Source: Wylensekiella montiformis (GTDB lineage Bacteria; Bacillota; Negativicutes; Selenomonadales; Selenomonadaceae). Taken from it: 64,000 nt of DNA. The notes beneath the pieces are model-generated. The model searched no databases. It was not told the DNA's origin and saw nothing but the letters and a program-made list of their open reading frames with translations. Position 1 is the stretch's first letter, and each line of letters opens with the position of its first letter. The position numbers were made by a program, and so were the translations under genes. Positions 1 through 9,688 of this stretch are shown here, one piece after another. Location of the stretch: contig NZ_VUNL01000013.1 in the NCBI RefSeq assembly GCF_009697385.1, forward strand, positions 19,400 to 83,399, in the 5' to 3' direction.

Positions 1-651
<651 letters not shown>

Positions 652-704
652 AAATAAAACCTCTTTTCTATTTTCTTCCTCATGATCCCTATGGGTATCT
701 ATGT

Positions 705-1634
705 TCAGCCCATGGTCAGTGCCATGATCGCTTTCTGTGTATGAAGCCGGTTTTCCGCTTCATCAAAAATGACATCCGCATTGTCTTCCAGCACATCGTC
801 CGTAATTTCCTCACCGCGATAAGCCGGCAGGCAATGCATGACAATCACACGCCTGTCCGCTCCGGACAAAAGTTCCCGATTGACCTGATACGGGGCGAAA
901 ACCTTCTTCCGGGCTTCATGTTCCTTCTCCTGTCCCATACTGGCCCAGGTATCCGTGACAACAATATCCGCTCCCCGGACTGCTTCCTTCGGGTCAGTCA
1001 CAAGCGCGATGGACGCTCCGGTAGCCCGCGCATCTTCCATAGCCTGTTTCGTGACAGTCTCGTCCGGACGATAATCTTCCGGAGTCGCTGCAACAAATGT
1101 CATTCCTACCTTGGCACAGCCGTACATATAGGAATTCGTCATATTATTTCCATCACCGACATAGGCCATCTTGAGTCCGCGCAGGTTTTTCCCCTTATGC
1201 TCCTGAATGGTCAGCAGATCCGTCAGCACCTGACAGGGATGCAGCAAATCCGTCAGCGCATTGATGACCGGTATATCCGCCCAGCGGGCCAGCTCCTCAA
1301 CGCGGTCATGACCGAAAGTACGGATCATGATCCCGTCCAGATAGCGGCTGAGCACGCGGGCTGTATCCTTGATCGGCTCACCGCGGCCAAGCTGCAGATC
1401 ACGGTTCGAAAGAAACAGCGCCTGTCCGCCCAGCTGATACATGCCGGTCTCGAAGGAAACGCGCGTACGGGTCGAAGACTTTTCAAAAATCATGCCCAGC
1501 GTTTTGCCGGCAAGCAGATGATGTTCCACTCCCGCTTTCTGCATCGCTTTCAATTCCTGAGCCAGTGTAAGGATTTCCTGTACATCATCCACAGATAAAT
1601 CGTGGATGGATAACATATCTTTCCCCTTCAGCAT
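705..1634 (-). CDS. argF: ornithine carbamoyltransferase
   Basis: Transfers the carbamoyl group from carbamoyl phosphate to ornithine, giving citrulline. The 309-residue protein has the carbamoyl-phosphate motif [10 protein letters not shown] near residue 50 and the ornithine-side motif [10 protein letters not shown] near the C-terminus, at normal family length. I chose the ATG at 1634 because GGAGGT lies six bases upstream; the in-frame ATGs further upstream have no ribosome site. It lies 116 bases after argD and has its own candidate promoter, so it may be transcribed both with the operon and alone. Anabolic role is inferred from the operon. Confidence 0.96.
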   Translation of the reverse strand: MLKGKDMLSIHDLSVDDVQEILTLAQELKAMQKAGVEHHLLAGKTLGMIFEKSSTRTRVSFETGMYQLGGQALFLSNRDLQLGRGEPIKDTARVLSRYLDGIMIRTFGHDRVEELARWADIPVINALTDLLHPCQVLTDLLTIQEHKGKNLRGLKMAYVGDGNNMTNSYMYGCAKVGMTFVAATPEDYRPDETVTKQAMEDARATGASIALVTDPKEAVRGADIVVTDTWASMGQEKEHEARKKVFAPYQVNRELLSGADRRVIVMHCLPAYRGEEITDDVLEDNADVIFDEAENRLHTQKAIMALTMG

Positions 1635-1678
1635 TGAACGACCTCCATTACTGTAATCACAGTCCATCACTAATGCAT

Positions 1679-1707
1679 ATTATACTACGACAATATGTGC
1701 TTGTGAA
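1679..1707 (-). promoter_or_regulatory. candidate argF promoter
   Basis: On the minus strand TTCACA (1702-1707) and TATAAT (1679-1684) are separated by 17 bases, about 45 bases before the argF ATG. An ARG-box-like TG-N10-CA word lies upstream at 1728-1741. This suggests a second, possibly ArgR-sensitive, promoter inside the arg operon. It is a sequence match only. Confidence 0.55.
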
Positions 1708-1750
1708 GTGGACTTCATCAGAAATTCTGTATACATATGCAAAAAACAGA

Positions 1751-2956
1751 TCAAGCAAACTCCGCCAATACCGTATCCAGAATATCCGCTACCTCATCCA
1801 CCTGTTCCTTCGTCACAATGAGCGGCGGAATGAATCGCAGAACTTTTCCTGCCGTACAGTTGATGATTGCTCCCTTGTCCAGGCAGGCATTGACGATATC
1901 CCGCCCATGTTCACTGTTGGAAAGCTCCGCGCCGAGAATCAGTCCCGTACCGCGCACATCAACCAGCACGGATGGATATTTATCCTTCAATGCCTCCAAT
2001 TTTCCTTTGAAATAGGCCCCAACCGTTTCAACATGCTGCAGGAATTCCGGTTTCGGCACAGTATTCAGCACGACATTCGCCGCAGCGCATGCCAGCGGAT
2101 TGCCGCCAAACGTCGTGCCATGATCGCCGGGCCGGAATGCCCGGGCCACTTCATCCGTAGTCAGGAACGCGCCGATGGGTACGCCGCCGGCAAGCCCCTT
2201 TGCCAAGGTAACGATATCCGGCTTCCCCCCATACTTCTCATAGGCAAAGAATTTGCCGCTGCGGCCGATGCCCGCCTGAATTTCATCAAAAATGAGCAGC
2301 GCATGATACTTGTCACAAAGCGCCCGCACCTGCTGCAGATATCCCGGGTCAGGGGTATACACACCGCCCTCTCCCTGAATCGTCTCCAACATAACTGCTG
2401 CAGTCTTATCGCTCATCATCGCTGCCAGCTCAGCGGCATCATTATAATGAACATAATCAAATCCAGCCGGCAGCGGCCCTACTCCTTCATGATAATGCGG
2501 CTGTCCGGTTGCCGTAAGCGTAGCAATCGTACGGCCATGAAAGCTGTCCCAGGCAGTGATGATCTGCGACTTATCCGGGTCAATCTGATGCGCATACTTG
2601 CGGGCGATTTTTATCGCTCCCTCGTTGGCTTCGGCTCCTGAATTGCCAAAAAAGGCCTTGCCAAGACCGCTGAGACGAACAAGCTGCGCCGCAGCATCCG
2701 CCTGCGGCTGCGTGTAATAAAGATTAGAACAATGGATAAGCTTTCCCGCCTGCTCGGATACAGCGTGTACCAGCGGGCCATAATGATGTCCGAGTACATT
2801 GACGGCGATGCCGCCCAGAAAATCCAAATACTTTCTGCCATTGATATCCCAGACATAAGCTCCGTCTCCATGATCCAGAACAATCCGATACCGGTTGAAT
2901 ACAGGGAGATAATTTTCCCTGTCCTCCGCAAAAATCTCCTGATCTGTTTCCTTCAT
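1751..2956 (-). CDS. argD: acetylornithine aminotransferase
   Basis: PLP enzyme that converts N-acetylglutamate semialdehyde to N-acetylornithine with glutamate as amino donor; it may also serve lysine synthesis. The 401-residue protein is a class III aminotransferase: GNSGAEANEGAIK, then IFDEIQAGIGRSG, then the PLP lysine in TLAKGLAGG. The ATG at 2956 is preceded by AGGAG and lies 19 bases after the argB stop; an upstream in-frame start would overlap argB. Fourth gene of the arg operon. Confidence 0.95.
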   Translation of the reverse strand: MKETDQEIFAEDRENYLPVFNRYRIVLDHGDGAYVWDINGRKYLDFLGGIAVNVLGHHYGPLVHAVSEQAGKLIHCSNLYYTQPQADAAAQLVRLSGLGKAFFGNSGAEANEGAIKIARKYAHQIDPDKSQIITAWDSFHGRTIATLTATGQPHYHEGVGPLPAGFDYVHYNDAAELAAMMSDKTAAVMLETIQGEGGVYTPDPGYLQQVRALCDKYHALLIFDEIQAGIGRSGKFFAYEKYGGKPDIVTLAKGLAGGVPIGAFLTTDEVARAFRPGDHGTTFGGNPLACAAANVVLNTVPKPEFLQHVETVGAYFKGKLEALKDKYPSVLVDVRGTGLILGAELSNSEHGRDIVNACLDKGAIINCTAGKVLRFIPPLIVTKEQVDEVADILDTVLAEFA

Positions 2957-2975
2957 GTCTATCCAGCTCCTGTTC

Positions 2976-3869
2976 TTAGCGCACAACCTGTGTGCCGATT
3001 CCCTTGGAAGTAAAAATCTCCAAAATAATCGAATGATCCAATCGTCCGTCGATGATATGCGTTTTTCCGGCGCCCTTATCCAGCGCCGTAAGGCAGGCCT
3101 CCACCTTGGGAATCATGCCTCCTGCAATCACGCCGTCACGGATATATGCTCTGGCTTCCGGCAGATGCAGGGTGGAAATAAAGGTATCCTTGTCATGAAA
3201 ATCCCGGTAGATTCCTTCAATATCCGTAAGCAGCAGCAATTTCTCCGCCTGCAAGGCCCCAGCAATTTCAGCCGCTACATAATCTGCATTGATATTGTAG
3301 CTCTCGCCATCCTGACCGACGCCGATCGGTGCGATGACCGGCACATAATCCTGATCCAGCAGATCTTCAAGAATCGACGTATTTACCTGCTCCACTTCAC
3401 CGACGTATCCGATATCCACCTTGCGGGATGTATCTCCTTCATAGACGGTAGCCAGTTTCTTGCGTGCCTGAATCAGTCCCGCATCCTTCCCGCTGAGACC
3501 GACCGCCCGGACGCCGCGATGATTCAGCAGATTGACGATCTCCGAATTCACCTTGCCGTCCAGTACCATCTCAGCAATCTCAACTGTCTCGGCATCCGTC
3601 ACACGCAGCCCGGCGACAAAGGAAGATTGTTTGCCAACTTTTTTAAGAAATCCCGTAATCTCCGGTCCGCCGCCATGGACGATGACCGGCCGGATCCCAA
3701 CGTATTTCATCAAGGCCACATCCTGCATGACCTTTTCTTTCAGCTCATCATTAATCATGGCATTTCCGCCATACTTGATCACGATGGTCTTTCCATAAAA
3801 TTCCTGAATATAAGGCAGTGCTTCCACCAGAATAGATGCCTTATCCTTTGCCGTAAACGTAATCGGCAG
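2976..3869 (-). CDS. argB: acetylglutamate kinase (probable non-ATG start)
   Basis: Phosphorylates N-acetylglutamate and is usually the arginine-feedback-controlled step. Family motifs are VIKYGGNAM at the N-terminus, VHGGGPEI, and a C-terminal GGMIPKVEAC segment. The first GTG/ATG in frame is the GTG at 3827, but the reading frame upstream still encodes a typical ArgB N-terminus (TAKDKASILVEALPYI) with no stop. The only candidate starts there are a CTG at 3867-3869 and an ATT at 3861-3863, beside AAGGAAGGGGG. I extend the gene to 3869 and treat the exact start as open. The distance to the argJ stop is then 23 bases. Confidence 0.9.
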   Translation of the reverse strand: MPITFTAKDKASILVEALPYIQEFYGKTIVIKYGGNAMINDELKEKVMQDVALMKYVGIRPVIVHGGGPEITGFLKKVGKQSSFVAGLRVTDAETVEIAEMVLDGKVNSEIVNLLNHRGVRAVGLSGKDAGLIQARKKLATVYEGDTSRKVDIGYVGEVEQVNTSILEDLLDQDYVPVIAPIGVGQDGESYNINADYVAAEIAGALQAEKLLLLTDIEGIYRDFHDKDTFISTLHLPEARAYIRDGVIAGGMIPKVEACLTALDKGAGKTHIIDGRLDHSIILEIFTSKGIGTQVVR

Positions 3870-3892
3870 CCCCCTTCCTTGTCCTCCATCGA

Positions 3893-5104
3893 TCAGGTGT
3901 GATATTCTCCGTTGATCTTCACATATTCATAAGAGAAATCACAGGTCCAGACCGTCGCTTCGCTTTCACCGCTGCCCATATCGATCTCAATGACAATATC
4001 GTGCTTTGCCATGACCGCACGCAGCGCCTCCTCATCGGCCTCGGCGCCAACGCCGCCGGCATAGACCGGAATCCCCCCGAACTTCACCACCGTCTTTTCC
4101 GGATCCATCGGCACACCGGCATAACCGACAGCGCAGATCACGCGGCCCCAATTCGGATCCTGACCGAAGAAAGCCGTCTTGACCAGCGGACTGTTGGCTA
4201 CGCTCATACCGATTTTTTTCGCATCCGCAAACGATTTGGTTCCCGTGACGTGAATGGTCAAAAATTTCGTCGCCCCTTCACCATCGGAAGCGATACGCTC
4301 TGCCAGCCCCCGGCAAATCTTCAGCAAGGTTTCCTTGAACGTATCGTAATCCGCGCCTTCGGACTCGATTTTTGCATTGCCGGCCGCTCCGTTCGCCAAA
4401 ACGATACACATATCATTCGTACTCATATCACCATCTACAGAGAGCATATTGAACGTAACTTCAACGACCTCCAACAACGCTTTCTGAAGAAGGCTGCTGT
4501 CGATAGCTGCATCCGTCGTAATGAAGCAAAGCATCGTCGCCATATTGGGCTGAATCATCCCCGACCCCTTGGCGATAGCTCCGAAGCGGACGTTCTTTCC
4601 GCCGATCTCCACCTCCGTCGCGCATGCCTTCGAATACGTATCGGTCGTAATGATAGCCTTGCCGGCATTTTCACTGCCGTGTTCATCCAGTTCCGACACA
4701 GCCTGATGAATCCCTTTTTCCATCTTGTCCATCGGCAAATTCACACCGATAACACCTGTGGACGCGACAATGACATCATCCGGCTGACAGCCGAGCTCCT
4801 GCGCCGTGATCAGCTGCATGGAACGAGCATCTGCAGCGCCCTGCTCCCCTGTGCAGGCATTGGCACAGCCAGCATTTGCCGTGACAGCATGCGCGGTTCC
4901 CGTCTGTACCACCTTCTTCGAAGCGAACACCGGCGCCGCCGCAACCGCATTCTGCGTAAACGTCCCCGCAACAGCCGCTTCTTTTTCCGTATAAATAACC
5001 GCAACGTCTAAATTACCGCTCTTCTTGATCCCGGCCCTGACGCCAGCCGCCTTGAATCCCTGCGGGAATGTAACACCTGCTTTTGCATTCTGTTCACTGA
5101 ACAT
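3893..5104 (-). CDS. argJ: bifunctional glutamate N-acetyltransferase / amino-acid acetyltransferase
   Basis: Recycles the acetyl group from N-acetylornithine to glutamate and, in bifunctional members, can also acetylate glutamate from acetyl-CoA. The 403-residue proprotein has the self-cleavage site NMATML, where the chain is cut before Thr to give alpha and beta subunits, inside KGSGMIQPNMATML. The ATG at 5104 has AAAGGAAA upstream; the start nine codons earlier has no site. No argA or argE is visible nearby, in keeping with the cyclic pathway. Confidence 0.96.
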   Translation of the reverse strand: MFSEQNAKAGVTFPQGFKAAGVRAGIKKSGNLDVAVIYTEKEAAVAGTFTQNAVAAAPVFASKKVVQTGTAHAVTANAGCANACTGEQGAADARSMQLITAQELGCQPDDVIVASTGVIGVNLPMDKMEKGIHQAVSELDEHGSENAGKAIITTDTYSKACATEVEIGGKNVRFGAIAKGSGMIQPNMATMLCFITTDAAIDSSLLQKALLEVVEVTFNMLSVDGDMSTNDMCIVLANGAAGNAKIESEGADYDTFKETLLKICRGLAERIASDGEGATKFLTIHVTGTKSFADAKKIGMSVANSPLVKTAFFGQDPNWGRVICAVGYAGVPMDPEKTVVKFGGIPVYAGGVGAEADEEALRAVMAKHDIVIEIDMGSGESEATVWTCDFSYEYVKINGEYHT

Positions 5105-5159
5105 ATTCTCATTTCCTTTCTGTACTTCCACTCATGGCAAAATTCGACTGCGTCCCTTA

Positions 5160-6194
5160 TCAGGGATACATCGGCACATAATCCAAACCTGCTGTTTCGT
5201 CAAATCCGCAGGCAATATTGAAATTCTGAACAGCCTGCCCGGCCGCCCCCTTCACCAGATTATCGATCGCCGACAGGACAATCACGCGATTGGTGCGCGG
5301 ATCGATATGCCAGGCAATATCGCAGAAGTTTGACCCGCGGACATCCTTAGTCGACGGATACGCGCCGCGTCCCAGCAAACGGATAAAATGCTCCTTGCCA
5401 TACAATTTCTCATATGCCGCATCCACCAGCTCCGATGCGATTCCGTCCCGCAGACGGGCATAGCAGGTAGCAAGAATGCCACGTGACATAGGTACCAGAT
5501 GGGGAGTGAAGTTAATGATGGATTTCTCCCCGGACAAATCGGTGATGGCTTGTTCGATTTCCGGCGTATGACGATGACCGGCCACGTTATATGCCCGGAA
5601 ATTATCATACAGTTCCGGAAAATGATTAGCCTGCTTTGCCGAACGTCCGGCGCCGGATACGCCGGACTTCGCGTCAACAATAATGGTGTTCACATCGACC
5701 AGATGCTGCTTGGCCAGCGGAGCAAGCGCCAGAATACTTGCTGTCGTAAAGCAGCCGGCATTGCCGATAATCTTGGCGTTCCGTATCTCCTCACGATAAA
5801 GCTCCGCCAGCCCATAGACCCGTTCCGCTTCGGGATGCGTATGCGGTACATGATACCATGCTTCATAGACGGACGTATCTGCAAATCGGTAATCCGCACC
5901 GAGGTCGATGATTCGGACCGGTTTCCCTGCCATGGCCCGTCCGACCTCCATCGCATGACCATGCGGCAGCCCGATGAATACGAAATCACTATCATCGCCA
6001 ATCGCTTCTATTTCCTTCATGCTCTCCAGCGTCATATCATAAAGGCCTCGCAAATGCGGATACAGATCGGCGATCTTTTCGCCGGTATGACTTTCCGACG
6101 TGATATGCACGACCTCTGCTTCCGGATGATTATATAAAATTCTCAGAAGCTCTGCTCCGGCATACCCCGTAGCACCTAAAACACTGACCTTCAT
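5160..6194 (-). CDS. argC: N-acetyl-gamma-glutamyl-phosphate reductase
   Basis: NADPH-dependent reduction of N-acetylglutamyl phosphate to the semialdehyde. The 344-residue protein starts with a Rossmann motif (VLGATGYAGAELL) and has the catalytic cysteine in IIGNAGCFTTA near residue 148. GGAGGAG sits directly before the ATG at 6194. It is the promoter-proximal gene of the arg operon. Confidence 0.97.
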   Translation of the reverse strand: MKVSVLGATGYAGAELLRILYNHPEAEVVHITSESHTGEKIADLYPHLRGLYDMTLESMKEIEAIGDDSDFVFIGLPHGHAMEVGRAMAGKPVRIIDLGADYRFADTSVYEAWYHVPHTHPEAERVYGLAELYREEIRNAKIIGNAGCFTTASILALAPLAKQHLVDVNTIIVDAKSGVSGAGRSAKQANHFPELYDNFRAYNVAGHRHTPEIEQAITDLSGEKSIINFTPHLVPMSRGILATCYARLRDGIASELVDAAYEKLYGKEHFIRLLGRGAYPSTKDVRGSNFCDIAWHIDPRTNRVIVLSAIDNLVKGAAGQAVQNFNIACGFDETAGLDYVPMYP

Positions 6195-6272
6195 ATACTC
6201 TCCTCCTCAAACATGCCCGGCTCCGTAGGAATACCGCATTGGTCTCTTCCTGAGCGCACAGGATAAAGTATG

Positions 6273-6308
6273 TTTATAATTATACATCTTTAATGTATAA
6301 TTTTGCAA
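6273..6308 (-). promoter_or_regulatory. argC operon promoter overlapped by two ARG boxes
   Basis: On the minus strand TTGCAA (6303-6308) and TATAAT (6279-6284) are 18 bases apart. Two 14-base words similar to the ARG-box core TG-N10-CA cover them: 6294-6307 (TGTATAATTTTGCA) over the -35 and 6273-6286 (TTTATAATTATACA) over the -10. Their centres are 21 bases apart, the standard distance for ArgR/AhrC hexamer binding. Arginine-dependent repression is the natural inference; the repressor gene is not in this window. Confidence 0.75.
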
Positions 6309-6360
6309 CCCCTGACAGAAATATTTTTGACAGCACCGCCCTGTCCGATTCTACGAGAAC

Positions 6361-6370
6361 ATGATATAAT
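6361..6370 (+). promoter_or_regulatory. extended -10 promoter of the transglycosylase gene
   Basis: TGATATAAT (TG-N-TATAAT, TATAAT at 6365-6370) lies about 40 bases before the ATG at 6411 and diverges from the arg promoter. No good -35 sits at 17 bases, which suits an extended -10 type. Confidence 0.5.
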
Positions 6371-6410
6371 AGAAAAGTTATCATTGCTCTTGTCCTTCAA
6401 GGAGTATGCC

Positions 6411-7247
6411 ATGAAAAAAAACAAAAAAAAGAAACTGTTTTGGAAGCTGTTCCGCTTCCTATTCTTTCTTATTCTGATCTTCTTTGCCGCATTTTTCTGC
6501 GCCGGAGGAACTTCCGTCTTTTCGCCGCGAACCTGGCAGCATGCAGGCGACCTCTTGCCTGCACCAGAACGCCAGCCTCCGGCTCTCCGGCAGGAAGGCG
6601 GCCCGGTGCAGCTCTCTCTTGCCGATCGTATCGGACGTTTTCTCTTTCTTCGCCGGGCCGTCAGCAGTCGAATCAATCCGGACAGCTATGTACCGATTCG
6701 CGATATCCCGGATTCGATGCAGCAAGCGATTATCGCAGTCGAAGACAGCCGTTTTTACAGCCATCACGGATTTGATCCGGAAAGCATCATCCGCGCTTCC
6801 CTCGTAAATCTCCAGTATGGCCAGATCGAAGAAGGCGCCAGCACCATTACCCAGCAGCTGGTCAAAAACCTGTTTCTGACCCATGAGCAGTCATTCGGAC
6901 GCAAGGCAGAAGAACTGCTGCTTGCGCTCGATATGGAAGCCAATTATTCCAAAGATGAAATTCTGGAGCTCTACCTCAATACCATTTATTATGGCTCCGA
7001 CTATTATGGAATAGGCCCTGCCGCCAAGGGCTATTTCGGAAAAAAGCCCTCGGAACTTCAGCTCCCGGAAGCAGCGATGCTGGCCGGACTTCCCAACGCC
7101 CCCTCCGTTTATTCGCCCTACGTAGATTTCATGATGGCCAAGAAGCGTCAGTTCGTCGTCATTGATTCCATGGTCCGATGCGGTTTTCTCGATCAGGATA
7201 TTGCAGAATCCGCCAAAATCAAGCCGATCTATCTCGCACATGAATAA
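6411..7247 (+). CDS. monofunctional peptidoglycan glycosyltransferase (GT51)
   Basis: Polymerises lipid II into glycan strands at the outer face of the inner membrane. The 278-residue protein has a Lys-rich N-terminus and a membrane segment (about residues 10-32), then the GT51 domain: AVEDSRFYSHHG with the catalytic Glu, EGASTITQQL, and NTIYYGSDYYGIGPAA. No transpeptidase domain follows, so it resembles MtgA or the N-terminal half of a class A penicillin-binding protein. AAGGAG lies six bases before the ATG at 6411. It is a single-gene unit closed by a terminator. Confidence 0.88.
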   Translation: MKKNKKKKLFWKLFRFLFFLILIFFAAFFCAGGTSVFSPRTWQHAGDLLPAPERQPPALRQEGGPVQLSLADRIGRFLFLRRAVSSRINPDSYVPIRDIPDSMQQAIIAVEDSRFYSHHGFDPESIIRASLVNLQYGQIEEGASTITQQLVKNLFLTHEQSFGRKAEELLLALDMEANYSKDEILELYLNTIYYGSDYYGIGPAAKGYFGKKPSELQLPEAAMLAGLPNAPSVYSPYVDFMMAKKRQFVVIDSMVRCGFLDQDIAESAKIKPIYLAHE

Positions 7248-7269
7248 ATACATCCTGCATAGAACCACG

Positions 7270-7309
7270 AAAAAAGAGAAGTCTCCCGACAGGAAGGCTT
7301 CTCTTTTTT
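7270..7309. terminator. bidirectional rho-independent terminator
   Basis: AAAAAGAGAAG (7271-7281) pairs with CTTCTCTTTTT (7298-7308). A-tract and T-tract on either side let it serve both the transglycosylase gene on the plus strand and the convergent secreted-protein gene. Confidence 0.85.
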
Positions 7310-7312
7310 CAT

Positions 7313-7879
7313 TTATTTTTTCTTGCTGGCAGCTTTCAGCTGTTCTTCCGCCGAACGCTCAAAGTGCTTATAAAACTGCTCACAAAGCGTCGTATACGTA
7401 TTTACCGTATCGCCCTCGTTTTTGTTCGCACGAATTTCGTAGCTGTAAAGCAGCTGATTGGTTCCGGATTTATAGACATCAAAGAAAAACGTCGTCCGGC
7501 TGTTATTGGCCACAGTCAGAATGACATACGCATCCGCATAATGGACAGCGTTTTCTTTAAACACTTTTGCTGCCTGACGACGATCCAATGCCTTGATATC
7601 CACGTTGGATGCCGTCTTGATCCCTTCGGCCACAGCATCATAAGATACGACATAGCTGCGGGTTACGCGGCTGGAATCAAAAACGATCTGAGTCAGCATC
7701 GCTTTGTCCGGCGCCTTAGGGTCCACCTGCTGATAAAGAGGCATGCCGACGGCCAGACGTTTGACCGATGTCAGATCCGCGCCTTCCTGCACCGTCACTT
7801 TATCTGAGTTGGCAAATGCTGCCTGCGTACCAAGTACGACCATACAAGCCACTAACAAAATTCGAATGATTTTTTTCAT
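7313..7879 (-). CDS. secreted protein of unknown function
   Basis: 188 residues. The N-terminus MKKIIRILLVACMVVL..AAFA is a clear Sec signal peptide with cleavage expected after AAFA, so the protein is likely periplasmic. The mature part has alternating short beta-like stretches (YVILTVANNS, TTFFFDVYKSG) and a Lys-rich end. I do not recognise the family. The ATG at 7879 is preceded by GGAGGG; the upstream in-frame ATG would put a charged stretch before the signal peptide. Single gene, convergent with the transglycosylase gene. Confidence 0.75.
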   Translation of the reverse strand: MKKIIRILLVACMVVLGTQAAFANSDKVTVQEGADLTSVKRLAVGMPLYQQVDPKAPDKAMLTQIVFDSSRVTRSYVVSYDAVAEGIKTASNVDIKALDRRQAAKVFKENAVHYADAYVILTVANNSRTTFFFDVYKSGTNQLLYSYEIRANKNEGDTVNTYTTLCEQFYKHFERSAEEQLKAASKKK

Positions 7880-8006
7880 GGACTTCTTCCCTCCGATTGC
7901 TACAGTTATCTGACGCTGCAAACGCATCCGCGTCATGTCTATTTTACACTATTTCCCCTGTTTCTGCCAGTAAAAATCCCAAAGGATCCAAAATGAAACA
8001 CGTGAT

Positions 8007-8891
8007 TCATCGTTTGCTCTGTTCCGGATAAACACGCTTTTCAATAGCCCGAGCCGTCCGCGTTGTCGCCAGACCGCCCTCGCTGGTTTCCCGCAATGAT
8101 TTCGGCAGAGCCTTCCCGATGCGGTTCATAGCATCGATCACCTCATCTACAGGAATCGCCGACCGGATCCCCGCCATAGTCATATCCGCTGCCAGCATCG
8201 CTTCGACCACAGCAAAACCGTTTCGTTTCACACAGGGTACTTCGACCAGTCCTGCTACCGGATCGCAGACCAGCCCCAGTAAATTCTTGATCGCCAGTGC
8301 GCAGGCATTGCCGACCATGTCCGGTGTTCCGCCAGCCAGTTCAACCAGCGCGCCGGCGGCCATCCCGGCCGCTGTACCGCATTCGGCCTGACATCCTCCG
8401 GCAGCTCCGGCAATGGAGGCATTCTGATCAATGACCATGCCGATTCCGGCCGCCGTAAACAGCGCCCGGATAATCTGCGCATCCGACACCTTTTTTATCT
8501 CTTTTGCTGCATACAAAGCAGCCGGAACGATTCCGCAGGAGCCGGCTGTCGGACAGGCCACAATGCGCCCCATCACGGCATTGACCTCGCTGATCCCTAC
8601 CGCATAAGATGCCGCGGAAAGTGCAGGTCTGCCCAGATAGCCCTCCTCGCGAAAACCATACAGACGCCGGGCATCCCCGCCGGTCATTCCGCTGACAGAG
8701 CGCTCGGTATTCCGGATCCCCCGTTCGATTGCTGCCTGCATCACCCTCCAGTTCTCTTCCATGCCGGCAAGTACGGTTTCCCGGTCATGCTGACTATCGT
8801 GTACTTCACGGGCAATCACGATTTCATGTACGGGGAGATCCTTTTCTTCCGCCATAGCCGTTAATTCTTTCAGCGTATTAAAGCGAATCAT
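8007..8891 (-). CDS. sdaAA: L-serine dehydratase, iron-sulfur dependent, alpha subunit
   Basis: Deaminates L-serine to pyruvate and ammonia with an oxygen-sensitive 4Fe-4S cluster, as expected in an anaerobe. The 294-residue subunit carries cluster cysteines in CPTAGSCGIVPA and in the later ECGTAAGMAAG and CDPVAGLVEVPC segments. GGGAGG precedes the ATG at 8891, 18 bases after the beta-subunit stop, so the two subunits are translated together. Confidence 0.95.
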   Translation of the reverse strand: MIRFNTLKELTAMAEEKDLPVHEIVIAREVHDSQHDRETVLAGMEENWRVMQAAIERGIRNTERSVSGMTGGDARRLYGFREEGYLGRPALSAASYAVGISEVNAVMGRIVACPTAGSCGIVPAALYAAKEIKKVSDAQIIRALFTAAGIGMVIDQNASIAGAAGGCQAECGTAAGMAAGALVELAGGTPDMVGNACALAIKNLLGLVCDPVAGLVEVPCVKRNGFAVVEAMLAADMTMAGIRSAIPVDEVIDAMNRIGKALPKSLRETSEGGLATTRTARAIEKRVYPEQSKR

Positions 8892-8908
8892 ACATATCCT
8901 CCCATCAA

Positions 8909-9571
8909 TCAAATCGCCGGAATGGAAAACGCATTTTCCACCTCGTAAACTTCACGACATTCTTCCACTACTTCCTCGGCCGGCTGATCATCCAGCTCCA
9001 TAATCATCATGGCCGTCTCGCCCCGGTTCTGGCGGGATACGCGCATAAACGCAATATTAACCTCATAACGGGACAGAATCTGCGTAACCTGCGTAATGAC
9101 GCCCGGCCTGTCGCGATGGATCGTAATCAGCGCGGGATACTGACCTGTCAATTCCACTTCATATCCATCGATATTCGTGATCCGGATATTGCCGCCGCCA
9201 ACAGAAGCGCCGCGCACACGTGCAATGCGCCCGGTCACACCGACCAGATAGATCACTGCCGTATTGGGGTGTGCATCTTCCAGATTGACGGGCTGAAAAC
9301 TGTAATCCATCCCCTGCTGCCGCGCCAGCTTCAGGGCATCACGGATGCGCTCGTCATCCGGAGAAAATCCCAATATTCCGGCGATCAACGCTTTATCCGT
9401 TCCATGGCCGCGATAAGTGCGGGCAAAGGAGCCGTGCAGATTAATTTCCGCCCGCACAGCCGGCTCACCGAGTATTTTGCGCGCCATCAGACCCAGCCGG
9501 ACGGCTCCGGCTGTATGTGAACTCGACGGACCGATCATCACCGGTCCGACAATGTCAAAAACGCCATGCAT
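8909..9571 (-). CDS. sdaAB: L-serine dehydratase, iron-sulfur dependent, beta subunit
   Basis: 220-residue partner of the downstream alpha subunit. It has the beta-domain motif GPVMIGPSSSHTAGA and a C-terminal ACT domain (about residues 145-215, ITIHRDRPGVITQV), which in this family senses serine. The ATG at 9571 has AGAGGGG upstream. A large hairpin element lies just before it. Confidence 0.94.
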   Translation of the reverse strand: MHGVFDIVGPVMIGPSSSHTAGAVRLGLMARKILGEPAVRAEINLHGSFARTYRGHGTDKALIAGILGFSPDDERIRDALKLARQQGMDYSFQPVNLEDAHPNTAVIYLVGVTGRIARVRGASVGGGNIRITNIDGYEVELTGQYPALITIHRDRPGVITQVTQILSRYEVNIAFMRVSRQNRGETAMMIMELDDQPAEEVVEECREVYEVENAFSIPAI

Positions 9572-9591
9572 TTGTCGTTCCCCTCTCACGC

Positions 9592-9674
9592 AAAAGGACT
9601 GCTGCAAAGAGCTCTGTCCGAAAATCCTTTTCCTTCCGGAAGGATTTTACGCCTTGCAAACCATGCAGCAGTCC
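9592..9674 (-). promoter_or_regulatory. structured leader or attenuator upstream of sdaAB
   Basis: An outer 10-bp perfect stem (9596-9605 with 9665-9674) encloses a second 9-bp stem (9621-9629 with 9640-9648). On the minus strand the outer stem is followed by TTTT (9592-9595), 20 bases before the sdaAB start. It could be the dapA terminator, an sdaAB attenuator, or both. No known riboswitch consensus was recognised. Confidence 0.55.
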
Positions 9675-9688
9675 ATCGTTATCCGTAT

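Noticed and set aside
3899..5011. Long plus-strand open frame opposite argJ
   Set aside because: Basic, low-complexity translation without motifs or ribosome site; argJ on the other strand is certain. Such mirror frames are common here.
6327..6332. TTGACA as -35 of the transglycosylase promoter
   Set aside because: It lies 32 bases from the TATAAT, too far to act with it.
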